A stretch of 19,367 nt of DNA from Psychromonas sp. Lineage in GTDB: Bacteria > Pseudomonadota > Gammaproteobacteria > Enterobacterales > Psychromonadaceae. Location: NCBI GenBank assembly GCA_023145575.1, contig JAGLDN010000291.1, positions 1 through 19,367 on the forward strand, read 5' to 3'. The translations under genes were made by a program, and so were the position numbers. Within the stretch, counting starts at the first letter, position 1. Each line of letters begins with the position of its first letter. The notes under the pieces were generated by a model. That model had not been told where the DNA came from and ran no database searches. It worked only from the letters and a program-made list of their open reading frames with translations. Below are positions 1-7,590 of this stretch, in pieces.

Positions 1-444
1 CATATCATTCTAACAGAAGAGCCTGATAATATTGATACCTCTGTTTATGATGTAGAAAATGATACTCTAGAAAACAATCCTAAAAAAACCACAAAAAGCC
101 TAGGCGAAGAGTATTACAAGGCCACTTTCCTCGTGTGGATGTTATTTTAAAATTATCCGACGAAAAATTGGTATGTATACATGATGGGCATAAGCTTTAT
201 AAAATGGGTGAAGACATGTCTGAAAAATAGAAATTATTCCCAGTAAAGTTCAAGTAACCGCTCCCAACGCATTAAATATGCCTGTCGCTGTTGTTAAAAT
301 GGCGTAGATCATGCAAACGCGCGAAACAAGCGTTGCCAAAAAGTAACGCAACACAAGGCACTCTTGCTTTTGTTGCAGTAAGTAACTATCAAGATCTTTT
401 AACACTTCATCGACTAGAAAAGAAGTTTATGCGCGAGAAAATAT
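1..444 (+). pseudogene. IS66-family transposase (TnpC) relic, N-terminal half, frameshifted
   Basis: Translation in shifting frames recovers pieces in the order found in IS66 transposases. From about 123 to 227 it reads HFPRVDVILKL, then a Cys/His stretch and YKMGEDMSEK, ending in a stop at 228-230. From 230 in another frame it reads EIIPSKVQV, from about 268 in a third frame RIKYACRCC, and from 324 LPKSNATQG followed by FVAVSNYQDLL. These correspond to the family's zinc-finger-like region, the 'IPAKV-V' and 'KYACRCC' motifs and the start of the DDE domain. At least three frameshifts are needed and the DDE catalytic domain is absent. The 3' side ends at the inverted-repeat element at 446; the 5' side may continue outside the window. 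It cannot be functional. The family assignment rests on remembered motifs, not on a search. Confidence 0.75.
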
Positions 445-445
445 A

Positions 446-541
446 CATACCCATGTGACGCAGAAATGTAAAGTAGCCAAGCAAATAGTGCCTAGTACCT
501 TAGCACAATTTGCCGTTGCATTACGAAGTAACATGAGTATA
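446..541. repeat. Short terminal-inverted-repeat element (MITE-like), copy 1
   Basis: The left end ATACCCATGTGACG and the right end GAAGTAACATGAGTAT are imperfect inverted repeats matching the ends of the other copies in this window. The centre (about 486-518) is itself a roughly 33-nt imperfect palindrome containing GCCTAGTACCTTAGCAC. The core of this motif recurs near 1720 and, in reverse, near 5783. The element lies at the break point of the IS66 relic. At about 96 bp it encodes nothing and could fold into a cruciform or a long RNA hairpin. Confidence 0.65.
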
Positions 542-741
542 TATGTCATCATTATTTCTATTGTAAGCACGGAGGGATGCAGTGAAATAGGTGTTCGCAG
601 CGGTCAATTGGTAATGCTAAAAAAAGGTTAAACAACTTGTCTTGTCATCGTGATCACATGGTTGTAGACGCACTTTTGATAACTTTTCTTTTAAAAGCGT
701 AAATCTTACTCGGTGTCACTGCGCATTGTTCGACCAATTAT
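542..741. other. Non-coding stretch between repeat copy 1 and the PPTase gene
   Basis: No open frame with recognisable motifs was found here. It may contain eroded DNA from the IS66 element, but I could not align it to the transposase. It holds no clear terminator for the leftward PPTase gene. Confidence 0.4.
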
Positions 742-1518
742 TTAGATCAATGATATTAACTTTAGCATCATTGAATGAGTATTTTCTTTTAAAATTATTT
801 TTGGTTTTTGTGATGTGTTGACAGTCAAGGCAATACAATGTATTTCATCTGGATAAAGTAAGGCACTAAACCAGTTGTTATCTCTTTTGTTATGATTATC
901 GGTATAAAGATTAATATCTTCGCGGTATTGCTTAGCAGCCGTAGTTTTCAATTCAAATCGAAACGATGAGAGCCCTTGTGTGATACCCTTACCTGTTGCT
1001 TTAACAAAAGACTCTTTCAATGTCCAGCGTTCGAAAAAACCTTTGACTTGTAGACTCGATGGTAGATTTTGAATGTCATTTGCCTCTTTTGTTGAGAAAA
1101 AACGCTTGGCGATTGGTGCAATAGATATTTTTCGAGATAGGTTTTCAACATCACAGCCAATATCTTTGTTTAAACAAATAGCACAGATGATTAAACTATC
1201 ATTATGGCTGAGGTTAAAGCGAAGTCCTGTATTTAGATTGGCAATCTCTGGTTTACCAAGATCTGAATAAGAGAAACACCAATCTTTTGGGGAAATAGTT
1301 GCGTACTGTGAAAGCACAAAGCGTAAAAATACGCGAGTGATAAGTGCGTTGTGTTTTCCAGATCTGAAACGATAGCTATCAACTTTTTGACGTTCATCAA
1401 GGCTCAAAATAGAATGAAACGTAGATAATAAATCATTGTTCATTAATTTTTTAGGCTCTACTGTCCATATATGAATATCGTCATGCCCAATCAAGGTTAG
1501 TTTTTTTAAATTGAACAT
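742..1518 (-). CDS. 4'-phosphopantetheinyl transferase, Sfp/Gsp superfamily
   Basis: The family transfers the phosphopantetheine arm of coenzyme A to a conserved serine of acyl or peptidyl carrier proteins, turning apo into holo carrier. All hallmark motifs are present in 258 residues: FNLSH at 101-105, GCDVE at 121-125 (Mg-binding D123 and E125), and the WTLKESFVKATGKG block at 165-178 with E169 as third metal ligand and a basic CoA-binding stretch. Its length is typical of the two-half Sfp type and about twice that of AcpS. The ATG at 1516-1518 has only a weak Shine-Dalgarno; M26 is a possible later start but would remove N-terminal fold residues. The gene stands alone, divergent from purC, with no NRPS or PKS gene beside it. 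Its substrate is probably AcpP (gene at 13716-13952) or a carrier elsewhere; that is inference. Confidence 0.88.
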   Translation of the reverse strand: MFNLKKLTLIGHDDIHIWTVEPKKLMNNDLLSTFHSILSLDERQKVDSYRFRSGKHNALITRVFLRFVLSQYATISPKDWCFSYSDLGKPEIANLNTGLRFNLSHNDSLIICAICLNKDIGCDVENLSRKISIAPIAKRFFSTKEANDIQNLPSSLQVKGFFERWTLKESFVKATGKGITQGLSSFRFELKTTAAKQYREDINLYTDNHNKRDNNWFSALLYPDEIHCIALTVNTSQKPKIILKENTHSMMLKLISLI

Positions 1519-1551
1519 GTTAAGTTACTCGCAAAGCTGAAATTTTTTATG

Positions 1552-1779
1552 GTATTACCCTAATTTATCTAAGATGCAATGTCCGAGTGTATTCGATGAT
1601 CAGATTAAGGCGCGAGATTTAACAAGCGTGTTGTCTTTCCTCATGTTGTGCCTTGATTTTCTTGGTGAGTGGCGACACAATGAAGCATTCTTGAATAGAT
1701 CATATTAGGTGAGTTTTATACCTAGTATCTTAGCATAATTTACTTTCCTGATTCTGCACTTTAACGTAAAATGAATATA
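1552..1779. repeat. Diverged inverted-repeat element filling the purC upstream region, copy 2
   Basis: Positions 1713-1779 align without gaps over 67 nt to the reverse complement of the end of copy 3 (5739-6001), including GCACTTTAACGT at 1757-1768 and a terminal TATA at 1776-1779. Further left, ATCAGATTAAGG near 1600 and TATTACCC near 1552 match interior and start positions of the same element in the same order. The left boundary is less sure than the right. This copy is the most decayed, so the insertion appears old. It ends about 23 bp before the purC start codon. Confidence 0.55.
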
Positions 1780-1786
1780 AATAACA

Positions 1787-1793
1787 TAGAGGA
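1787..1793 (+). promoter_or_regulatory. Ribosome binding site of purC
   Basis: TAGAGGA lies 8 nt before the ATG at 1802 and fixes this start. TATAAA at 1776-1781 lies in the edge of the repeat and could serve as a -10 box, but no good -35 precedes it. Confidence 0.6.
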
Positions 1794-1801
1794 ATATTTT
1801 A

Positions 1802-2905
1802 ATGGATCCAGCTCATCAAGTATTAGCCGTCAATAACGATCTGCCAATTCGCACTGACAAATCTGTTCACAATGGTAAAGTTCGCTCTGTTTATTGGTTA
1901 ACCGCATCCGATAGTAAGCGACTTATTACTGAAAAAAATTATGATGTTGCTCCTGAGACCCCCCTTGCAATCATGGTGATTAGTGATCGCATTTCTGCCT
2001 TTGATTGTGTTTGGCACGCAGAAGCAGGTATGCATGGCGTACCAGGAAAAGGCGTTGCATTAAATGCAATTTCAAGTCACTGGTTTAAATTATTTAAAGA
2101 GCAAGGTCTCGCTGATAGTCATATTTTAGATATTCCTCACCCTTTCGTTTGGATTGTTAAAAAAGCACGGCCAGTAATGATTGAAGCAATTGCACGTCAA
2201 TATATCACTGGATCAATGTGGCGATCTTATAAAAAAGGAACTCGCTATTTTTGTGGTATTAAAATTAGTGATTCTTTGAAAAATAACCAAAAATTACCAC
2301 AACTCATTATTACACCGTCAACAAAAGGCATATTAGAAGGTATCCCTAACGTACCCGCTGTTGATGATGTCAATATCACCCGGCAAATTATAGATGATAA
2401 CTTTAGTGCATTTAATTTTAGTTCCATTGATGATATTAATCGTTATGAGCACCTCCTAAAAAAAGGATTTAATGTCATAAGTGATGCGCTTTCGAATATA
2501 GGAGAAATATTTGTCGATACAAAATTTGAATTTGGTTATGTCAAGAATAAAAAGGGCATTGATAAATTGATTTACATAGATGAAGTTGGCACGCCTGATT
2601 CATCGCGAATTTGGGATGCAAAAAAATTCGCACAGGGGGAAATTGTAGAAAATTCTAAAGAAGATTTTCGGCAATTATTATTAAATTACTTTCCTGATCC
2701 TGATATTTTACTCAATAATGATAGAATGGCTGATCGTATCGCCTTAGCTCGAGATCATGCATTACCAACCAATATATTTATGGAGATTTCTAAAATTTAT
2801 ATTGCTATCGCGGAGAAAATCATTGGTAAAAAAATACCCGTTTGTGAAGATCCAAAAGCTGAAATCATTGTTCTTCTTCGTAATCAATATCAACTCATTG
2901 ATTAA
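1802..2905 (+). CDS. purC: Phosphoribosylaminoimidazole-succinocarboxamide synthase (SAICAR synthetase), long form
   Basis: It catalyses ATP-dependent joining of aspartate to CAIR, a step of de novo IMP synthesis in the cytosol. Family motifs run in order: GKVRSVYWL at 25-33 (ATP-binding loop), VISDRISAFD at 59-68, PGKGVALNAIS at 81-91, IARQYITGSMW at 130-140, DTKFEFG at 239-245, and IDEVGTPDSSRIW at 259-271. With 367 residues it is the long PurC known from Vibrio and Pseudomonas relatives, not the roughly 237-residue E. coli form. The ATG at 1802 has a good Shine-Dalgarno. The gene looks intact. It is alone among purine genes here; yoaA follows after 65 bp and could be co-transcribed. The upstream DNA is almost entirely a diverged repeat. 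Confidence 0.95.
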   Translation: MDPAHQVLAVNNDLPIRTDKSVHNGKVRSVYWLTASDSKRLITEKNYDVAPETPLAIMVISDRISAFDCVWHAEAGMHGVPGKGVALNAISSHWFKLFKEQGLADSHILDIPHPFVWIVKKARPVMIEAIARQYITGSMWRSYKKGTRYFCGIKISDSLKNNQKLPQLIITPSTKGILEGIPNVPAVDDVNITRQIIDDNFSAFNFSSIDDINRYEHLLKKGFNVISDALSNIGEIFVDTKFEFGYVKNKKGIDKLIYIDEVGTPDSSRIWDAKKFAQGEIVENSKEDFRQLLLNYFPDPDILLNNDRMADRIALARDHALPTNIFMEISKIYIAIAEKIIGKKIPVCEDPKAEIIVLLRNQYQLID

Positions 2906-2970
2906 CATTTGTGGTTCATGGGGCAAATATTTAATTTTTGCTATCGGTTTTATTTTGTGAGTAAAGCAAT

Positions 2971-4893
2971 TTGATTTCTGATTTTTTTTCAAAAGGTGGG
3001 GCTCTGCAAAGTAAATTGCTGAATTTTAGAGCGCGTCCTGCTCAAATAAAAATGGCACAAGCGATAGAATCTGCAATTAATTTAGATGAGACATTAATTA
3101 TAGAAGCGCAAACTGGCACAGGGAAAACATTTGCCTATCTTGCGCCTGTTTTACTGTCTTTTGCTAAGGGCACTTTACAAAAAATAATAATTTCGACTGG
3201 CAGCAAAACACTCCAAAATCAATTATTTAATAAAGATCTGCCGGTACTTATTGATGCATGCAATTTTGTGGGAACGGTGACTTTATTAAAAGGACGCAGC
3301 AATTATTTATGCAATGAGCGCTTAAATCGCTTTATGCTTGAAAGTAAAAACAAAGAAAAATCCATACAAATTGAGTTGGTGAAAATAAAAAACTGGTCAA
3401 TTTATACGAAAACTGGTGATATTAGTGAAATGCAATCTTTGCCAGAAGATGCTTTTATTATTCCTTTGATAACCAGTACTAATGACAACTGCTTGGGGCG
3501 TGATTGTCCAAGCTTTGATGATTGTTTTATTGTTAAAGCACGTAAAAAAGCAATGGACAGTGATCTTATTGTCATTAATCATAATCTGTTCTTTGCGGAT
3601 TTAGCGCTAAAAGAAACTGGATTTGCTGAGTTAATTCCTAACGCGAGTGTCTATATTTTCGATGAAGCGCATCAATTACCTGATATTGCCTGTGAATATT
3701 TTGGTGAGTCTGTGTCAACGAGGCAGTTTATTGAATTAACAAAAGATATTGATTTTGTCTATCGTACCGAGCTTAAAGAGGCCAAGCAAATGGCAAAAGC
3801 CACTGAGCAATTAAGGTTGTCAGTACTTGATTTTCGATTGTCGTTTGCGATTGAAAAAGGCACAGGGAGCTGGCGAGAAAAAAGCACAGATAAAATGATT
3901 CAATTGCATTTACAACGATTATTTCAAGTGATTGATTTTTTAATTGATGTTATTTGTGAAAGATTAGGTAAAAGTGAATTACTCAATCATTGTTTTGAAC
4001 GACTAAATAAATTTAATTTACTTTTAAAAAAACTAAATAGTATTGATACAGTGGGTTATAGTTCTTGGTATGACTGCACTAAACAACATGTATCGCTTAA
4101 TATTACCCCGCTTTGCGTCGCGGGGCGATTTCAATTGGCGTGTGAAAAAAAATCAGCCACTTGGATTTATACATCTGCAACCTTATCCGTAAAAGGGCAG
4201 TTTGAACATTTTACTTCACAGCTTGGACTTGAGAGAAGTAAATGCATGCAATTAGACAGCCCATTTAATTATGCGAAGCAAAGTCTTTTTGTTGTGCCTC
4301 GATTTATTCCAGAGCCTAGTACACCTGGGCTTTGTGATTTTTTAATTAAACAACTTTCACCAGTTATTTGTTCGAATAAAGGCCGCTGTTTTTTTCTGTG
4401 TACCAGCCATGCGATGATGAATCAACTTGCAGTTGGATTTAAACGCACATTAACATTGCCCGTTTTACTACAAGGAGAAAAAAGCAAACAAGCATTAATT
4501 GATGAATTTATCTGTCATGGTAATTCATTACTTGTTGCAACAAGTAGTTTTTGGGAAGGTGTTGATGTGCCAGGGCAAACATTATCTTGTGTTATTATTG
4601 ACAAGTTACCGTTTGGGTCGCCCGATGAGTCGCTTTTAAAAGCTCGCATAGAAGATGCTTATCTGAAAGGTCTTTCTCCATTTTTTGATGTACAACTCCC
4701 CCAAGCTGTGATTAATTTTAAGCAGGGGGTTGGGCGCCTGATCCGTACAGAAAAAGATAAGGGCGTCTTAATTGTTTGTGATACACGCTTAGTTACGCGA
4801 AAATATGGACATCTCTTTTTAAATAGTTTACCGTCTATGCCGCGTACTCGTTCACTTGAAAAAGCGATCGATTTTTTACAAAACATAAAATAG
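2971..4893 (+). CDS. yoaA: ATP-dependent DNA helicase of the XPD/DinG family, YoaA type
   Basis: This is a superfamily 2, 5'-3' helicase with an iron-sulfur domain; E. coli YoaA acts in repair of stalled replication forks with the HolC subunit of polymerase III. In 640 residues I see the Q-motif-like RPAQIKMAQ (22-30), Walker A AQTGTGKT (46-53), four cysteines suited to a 4Fe-4S cluster (C114, C174, C179, C185), the DEAH box (231-234), TSATLS (401-406), SFWEGVDVPGQ (526-536) and QGVGRLIR (585-592). The start is TTG at 2971. An in-frame stop at 2962-2964 excludes anything further upstream, and the next Met (residue 28) would destroy the Q-motif; the N-terminus also matches the E. coli start region. 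tsaB follows directly, as in E. coli where yoaA neighbours tsaB, which supports yoaA over dinG. Confidence 0.92.
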   Translation: MISDFFSKGGALQSKLLNFRARPAQIKMAQAIESAINLDETLIIEAQTGTGKTFAYLAPVLLSFAKGTLQKIIISTGSKTLQNQLFNKDLPVLIDACNFVGTVTLLKGRSNYLCNERLNRFMLESKNKEKSIQIELVKIKNWSIYTKTGDISEMQSLPEDAFIIPLITSTNDNCLGRDCPSFDDCFIVKARKKAMDSDLIVINHNLFFADLALKETGFAELIPNASVYIFDEAHQLPDIACEYFGESVSTRQFIELTKDIDFVYRTELKEAKQMAKATEQLRLSVLDFRLSFAIEKGTGSWREKSTDKMIQLHLQRLFQVIDFLIDVICERLGKSELLNHCFERLNKFNLLLKKLNSIDTVGYSSWYDCTKQHVSLNITPLCVAGRFQLACEKKSATWIYTSATLSVKGQFEHFTSQLGLERSKCMQLDSPFNYAKQSLFVVPRFIPEPSTPGLCDFLIKQLSPVICSNKGRCFFLCTSHAMMNQLAVGFKRTLTLPVLLQGEKSKQALIDEFICHGNSLLVATSSFWEGVDVPGQTLSCVIIDKLPFGSPDESLLKARIEDAYLKGLSPFFDVQLPQAVINFKQGVGRLIRTEKDKGVLIVCDTRLVTRKYGHLFLNSLPSMPRTRSLEKAIDFLQNIK

Positions 4894-4901
4894 GTCAAGT
4901 G

Positions 4902-5606
4902 ATGTCTTTAAATATTTTATGTGTAGATACATCCACCCAAGCTTGCTCTGTGGCTATTTTGCGTCAAAGTGAGATAACTCAGCGTATTTTCAATCAATTT
5001 ATCATCGCACCAAGAGAGCATACGCTTAAAATATTGCCAATGGTTCACGCTGTTTTAAAAGATGCAGGCTTACTTTTGTCTGCCATCGATATTATTGCTT
5101 ATGGTCAGGGACCAGGTAGTTTTACAGGTGTTCGGATCGGGGTGAGTATTGCACAAGGGCTTGCTTTTGGTATTGATAAAAAAATGGTTGGGGTATCAAC
5201 ACTACAAGCAATGGCACAACAAGCTTATGCGCTTAAAAATGTATCGGCGGTTTATAGTGCGATTGATGCTCGAATGGGTGAAGTTTATTTTGCACATTAT
5301 CAACGACAAAATAATTTAATGGTGCTTATTGATGAGGAGCTTGTTATCAAACCAGATGATTTAATCAATAAAATGACATCAATTGACAATAATGCTGTGT
5401 TAGTTGGCTCTGCATGGGCGGTGTTTCCTCAATTAAAAGCGCACTTTAGTTTAGTTAATCAACTCAGTATTGAATGCCCCTCAGCAAAATACATGTTAGA
5501 TCAGGCGGTTTTATTAGTGAAAAATAAACAAGCGGTTGCGCCTGAATTTGCAATACCTGTTTATTTACGCGACAAAGTTACTTGGAAAAAATTACCAGGG
5601 CGTTAA
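4902..5606 (+). CDS. tsaB: tRNA threonylcarbamoyladenosine (t6A37) biosynthesis protein TsaB
   Basis: TsaB is the non-catalytic partner that binds TsaD and TsaE to form the cytosolic complex placing threonylcarbamoyl on A37 of ANN-decoding tRNAs. The sequence shows the ASKHA-fold N-terminus LCVDTSTQACSVAI, then HTLKILPMVHAVL, the signature YGQGPGSFTGVRIG, and YSAIDARMGEVYFA. About 234 residues is the normal length. GTG at 4899 and ATG at 4902 are adjacent; I prefer ATG because the AGG of 4892-4894, overlapping the yoaA stop, is then at good spacing. The 8-bp gap to yoaA implies translational coupling. It is essential in most bacteria and looks intact. No clear terminator follows. Confidence 0.95.
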   Translation: MSLNILCVDTSTQACSVAILRQSEITQRIFNQFIIAPREHTLKILPMVHAVLKDAGLLLSAIDIIAYGQGPGSFTGVRIGVSIAQGLAFGIDKKMVGVSTLQAMAQQAYALKNVSAVYSAIDARMGEVYFAHYQRQNNLMVLIDEELVIKPDDLINKMTSIDNNAVLVGSAWAVFPQLKAHFSLVNQLSIECPSAKYMLDQAVLLVKNKQAVAPEFAIPVYLRDKVTWKKLPGR

Positions 5607-5738
5607 TCATTAATACGCCTTGCGCTGATCATGAAATTAGTGTGTGTGATTGGCAAGTTTTTACCTAAACCGCCTCATAAAAATTAAGAATTTAATGCAT
5701 GGTGTAGATCAACTAGCATTGAGGCTACTTGATTGCTT
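5607..5738. other. Non-coding stretch downstream of tsaB
   Basis: No open reading frame, RNA gene or intrinsic terminator is apparent between the tsaB stop and the left end of repeat copy 3. Confidence 0.4.
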
Positions 5739-6001
5739 TATACCCATGTGACGTAAAAGTGCAAATTTAGCAAGGGGAATAGTACCAAGGTGCTAGGCAT
5801 AAAATTGAAGTATAGTTATTCTACATAGAGATTTTATAACAACACAGGTTGGTACTAGTTGTCTTGCCCTGCGGGGCAGAAGCTCGAAAACCAAGACTGC
5901 GTTACAATAATCGAAAAGTGAGCAACAATTACCTAATATTGTGCCTTGTTCTGATTATTGAGCTTTAGCCTGACAAAGCATTTTGAAGTAACATGGGTAT
6001 A
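5739..6001. repeat. Terminal-inverted-repeat element (MITE-like), best-preserved copy 3
   Basis: The ends are TATACCCATGTGACGTAAAA on the left and TTTTGAAGTAACATGGGTATA (5981-6001) on the right, imperfect inverted repeats of about 24 bp bounded by TATA, compatible with a TA target. The 263-bp body has no open frame of note. It contains a small GC-rich hairpin (TGCCCTGCGGGGCA around 5866-5879), and its reverse complement aligns over more than 90 nt with 7190-7285 of copy 4. This copy serves as reference for the family. It resembles non-autonomous elements mobilised by Tc1/mariner- or IS630-type transposases, but no such transposase is in the window. Confidence 0.75.
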
Positions 6002-6107
6002 GATGTTTAATTTGAAGTGATCAGGGGATAAATTATTTGCACTTGATGTTGTGATCATCCTTTAATAGCAAAGAGAGCTTGGGAGAATTTTCTATTTTGT
6101 ATATTAA

Positions 6108-6827
6108 TTATTGCAGTTTCTGGGTTGAATAAATAACCGAGCCTATCTGACGGGTATAGGGAGAAGTTCTCTCAATTGAGATAGGTCGCCCATCCGCATC
6201 TTTATTGCTCACTTTATCACCAAAAGTGAGTTTATTATTTAAAACTTGATAAATATCAAGCACGGTTGCTCCAAAGCCATTTGTATTGTTTTGAATATAT
6301 TCATTTGTCACATCTCTAGGCTGATCTTTTATCCAGTTTGTAATTTTAGCGCCAAAATAACCATTCTCCAGACTCATCCGATAGAATTTATCCTGATCAT
6401 TAATAATATTTAGAAAGTCATCATTTAACATTGTTACTATTGCATTATTTAGAATTATATCGATTTGGGTATGCTCATCTGTAGTACCTTTATTTATCAT
6501 GTCACCAAACACAATATCTGTGGTAATTTGTATACGATAATATGCTATTGAGCATCTAGGACTATCTGATCTCCTCGCATAGAAGGTGGAGACTAATTCG
6601 CTTTTATTTCCTGTATAGGTTAGCATTTGTGTATAGTCGTAGACACCATTGGCAGTGAGTGAACACGCTAATTTCCAAGTACCAGTAATATCGTTAGGAA
6701 TAATCATAAACGTTCTAGTTCGAGTAGTTGGATTACTTGAATCCATTTCACCCTCAACATTACATCCAGCTAATATAAACGGACTGACAAATAGCAGGAT
6801 GATTTTCAAACTGTTGATGAGTTTCAT
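6108..6827 (-). CDS. Putative lipoprotein of unknown function
   Basis: The N-terminus is a clear lipoprotein signal: a Lys-containing n-region, hydrophobic residues from about 8 to 19, and lipobox LAGC with cysteine at residue 22, so it is probably lipid-anchored. Asn follows the cysteine, so outer-membrane sorting is likely by the +2 rule. After a short Ser/Thr-rich linker comes a globular region of about 200 residues beginning ITGTWKLACSLTANG, rich in Tyr and beta-prone sequence, with two further cysteines. I recognise no family; the 'GTWK...C' opening recalls beta-barrel or lipocalin-like domains but that is not a claim of homology. Of two start codons six bases apart (6833 and 6827), the second is preferred because AAGG lies 8 nt before it. 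It is a single-gene unit between two repeat copies, so it may be an accessory or lineage-specific gene. Confidence 0.75.
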   Translation of the reverse strand: MKLINSLKIILLFVSPFILAGCNVEGEMDSSNPTTRTRTFMIIPNDITGTWKLACSLTANGVYDYTQMLTYTGNKSELVSTFYARRSDSPRCSIAYYRIQITTDIVFGDMINKGTTDEHTQIDIILNNAIVTMLNDDFLNIINDQDKFYRMSLENGYFGAKITNWIKDQPRDVTNEYIQNNTNGFGATVLDIYQVLNNKLTFGDKVSNKDADGRPISIERTSPYTRQIGSVIYSTQKLQ

Positions 6828-6833
6828 GTTCAT

Positions 6834-7076
6834 TACCTTGTAATTAAATTGCTAAATTATCGCCTAAAAAAGATGACCTATATAATTAATATTAGTATAT
6901 ATTGTAATAAACACAAGGTAGAAACAAAGGATTTTATTATGCATAATAATTGAACGTAAATTGTTTTTACAATCTACTGCCTTGCATGCGGCCGTGATAA
7001 GTTAAAATTTATATACAGGATAGGTAGTTATGGCTTTGTGCGTGGGATTTGTTTATTTTATTAGATAAGTTGAGTA
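6834..7076. other. Non-coding stretch upstream of the lipoprotein gene
   Basis: This AT-rich region must hold the lipoprotein promoter. One weak candidate on the minus strand has a -10 TAATAT (complement of 6889-6894) 16 bp from a -35-like TTGTGT (complement of 6911-6916). I see no gene here. Confidence 0.35.
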
Positions 7077-7585
7077 TATATCCATGCTACTTCAATATGC
7101 TTTTCGCGCTTTAGTTTGGATGTAAGATCAAGGTAAAATACTCAGCAAAAGACCTAAAAATAACAATTACTATGTGGTTGTTCGCTTTTCGGCTCTTATA
7201 ACGCAGAGCTGGTTTTAGAGGCTAGCTCCATAGGGAATGACAACATGCACTAATCTAGGTTGTTATAAGATTTTTACTTGGAGCGACAGTTAAGAATTAA
7301 TGTCATTATTATTATCCTTCCATAGATAATTAATGAAGTTTTACAAATTACATGAAGTAGGAGATCTAAATTTTATTCATAGAAAATAGATTAATTCAAG
7401 GCGTAAGTTGATATAACTAGCTGTTAGCTTTACTAAACTTATCACGTGTAAGTAAGTTATTTTAAGAAGTAAAATAGTAAAGCGGTTTATTGTAATGGGT
7501 ATTAATTATCTAAGGGCAATTTTATCTCGAGTTGCTCGATACAATTTATCTTGCTGATTTATTATCTTTACTTCACATGGGAATA
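7077..7585. repeat. Long variant of the inverted-repeat element (MITE-like), copy 4
   Basis: The left end TATATCCATGCTACTTCA and the right end CTTTACTTCACATGGGAATA match the two ends of copy 3 in reverse orientation. About 7185-7285 aligns well with the interior of copy 3 (for instance TTTTCGG, then ATAACGCAG, then CTGGTTTTAGAGG, then AGGTTGTTATAAGAT), and 7550-7585 aligns without gaps over 36 nt with its terminal part. Between these lie about 250 nt with no counterpart in copy 3. The right end stops 5 bp from the tatD stop codon. No open frame of substance is present on either strand. Confidence 0.65.
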
Positions 7586-7590
7586 AAGCA

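Noticed and set aside
640..670. TCACATGG near 655 as a further repeat end
   Set aside because: Only about eight bases match the family terminus and no partner end was found; it could be chance in AT-rich DNA.
2757..2992. Short open frames on both strands at the purC-yoaA junction
   Set aside because: They overlap the purC 3' end, lack ribosome sites and motifs, and the yoaA start is explained without them.
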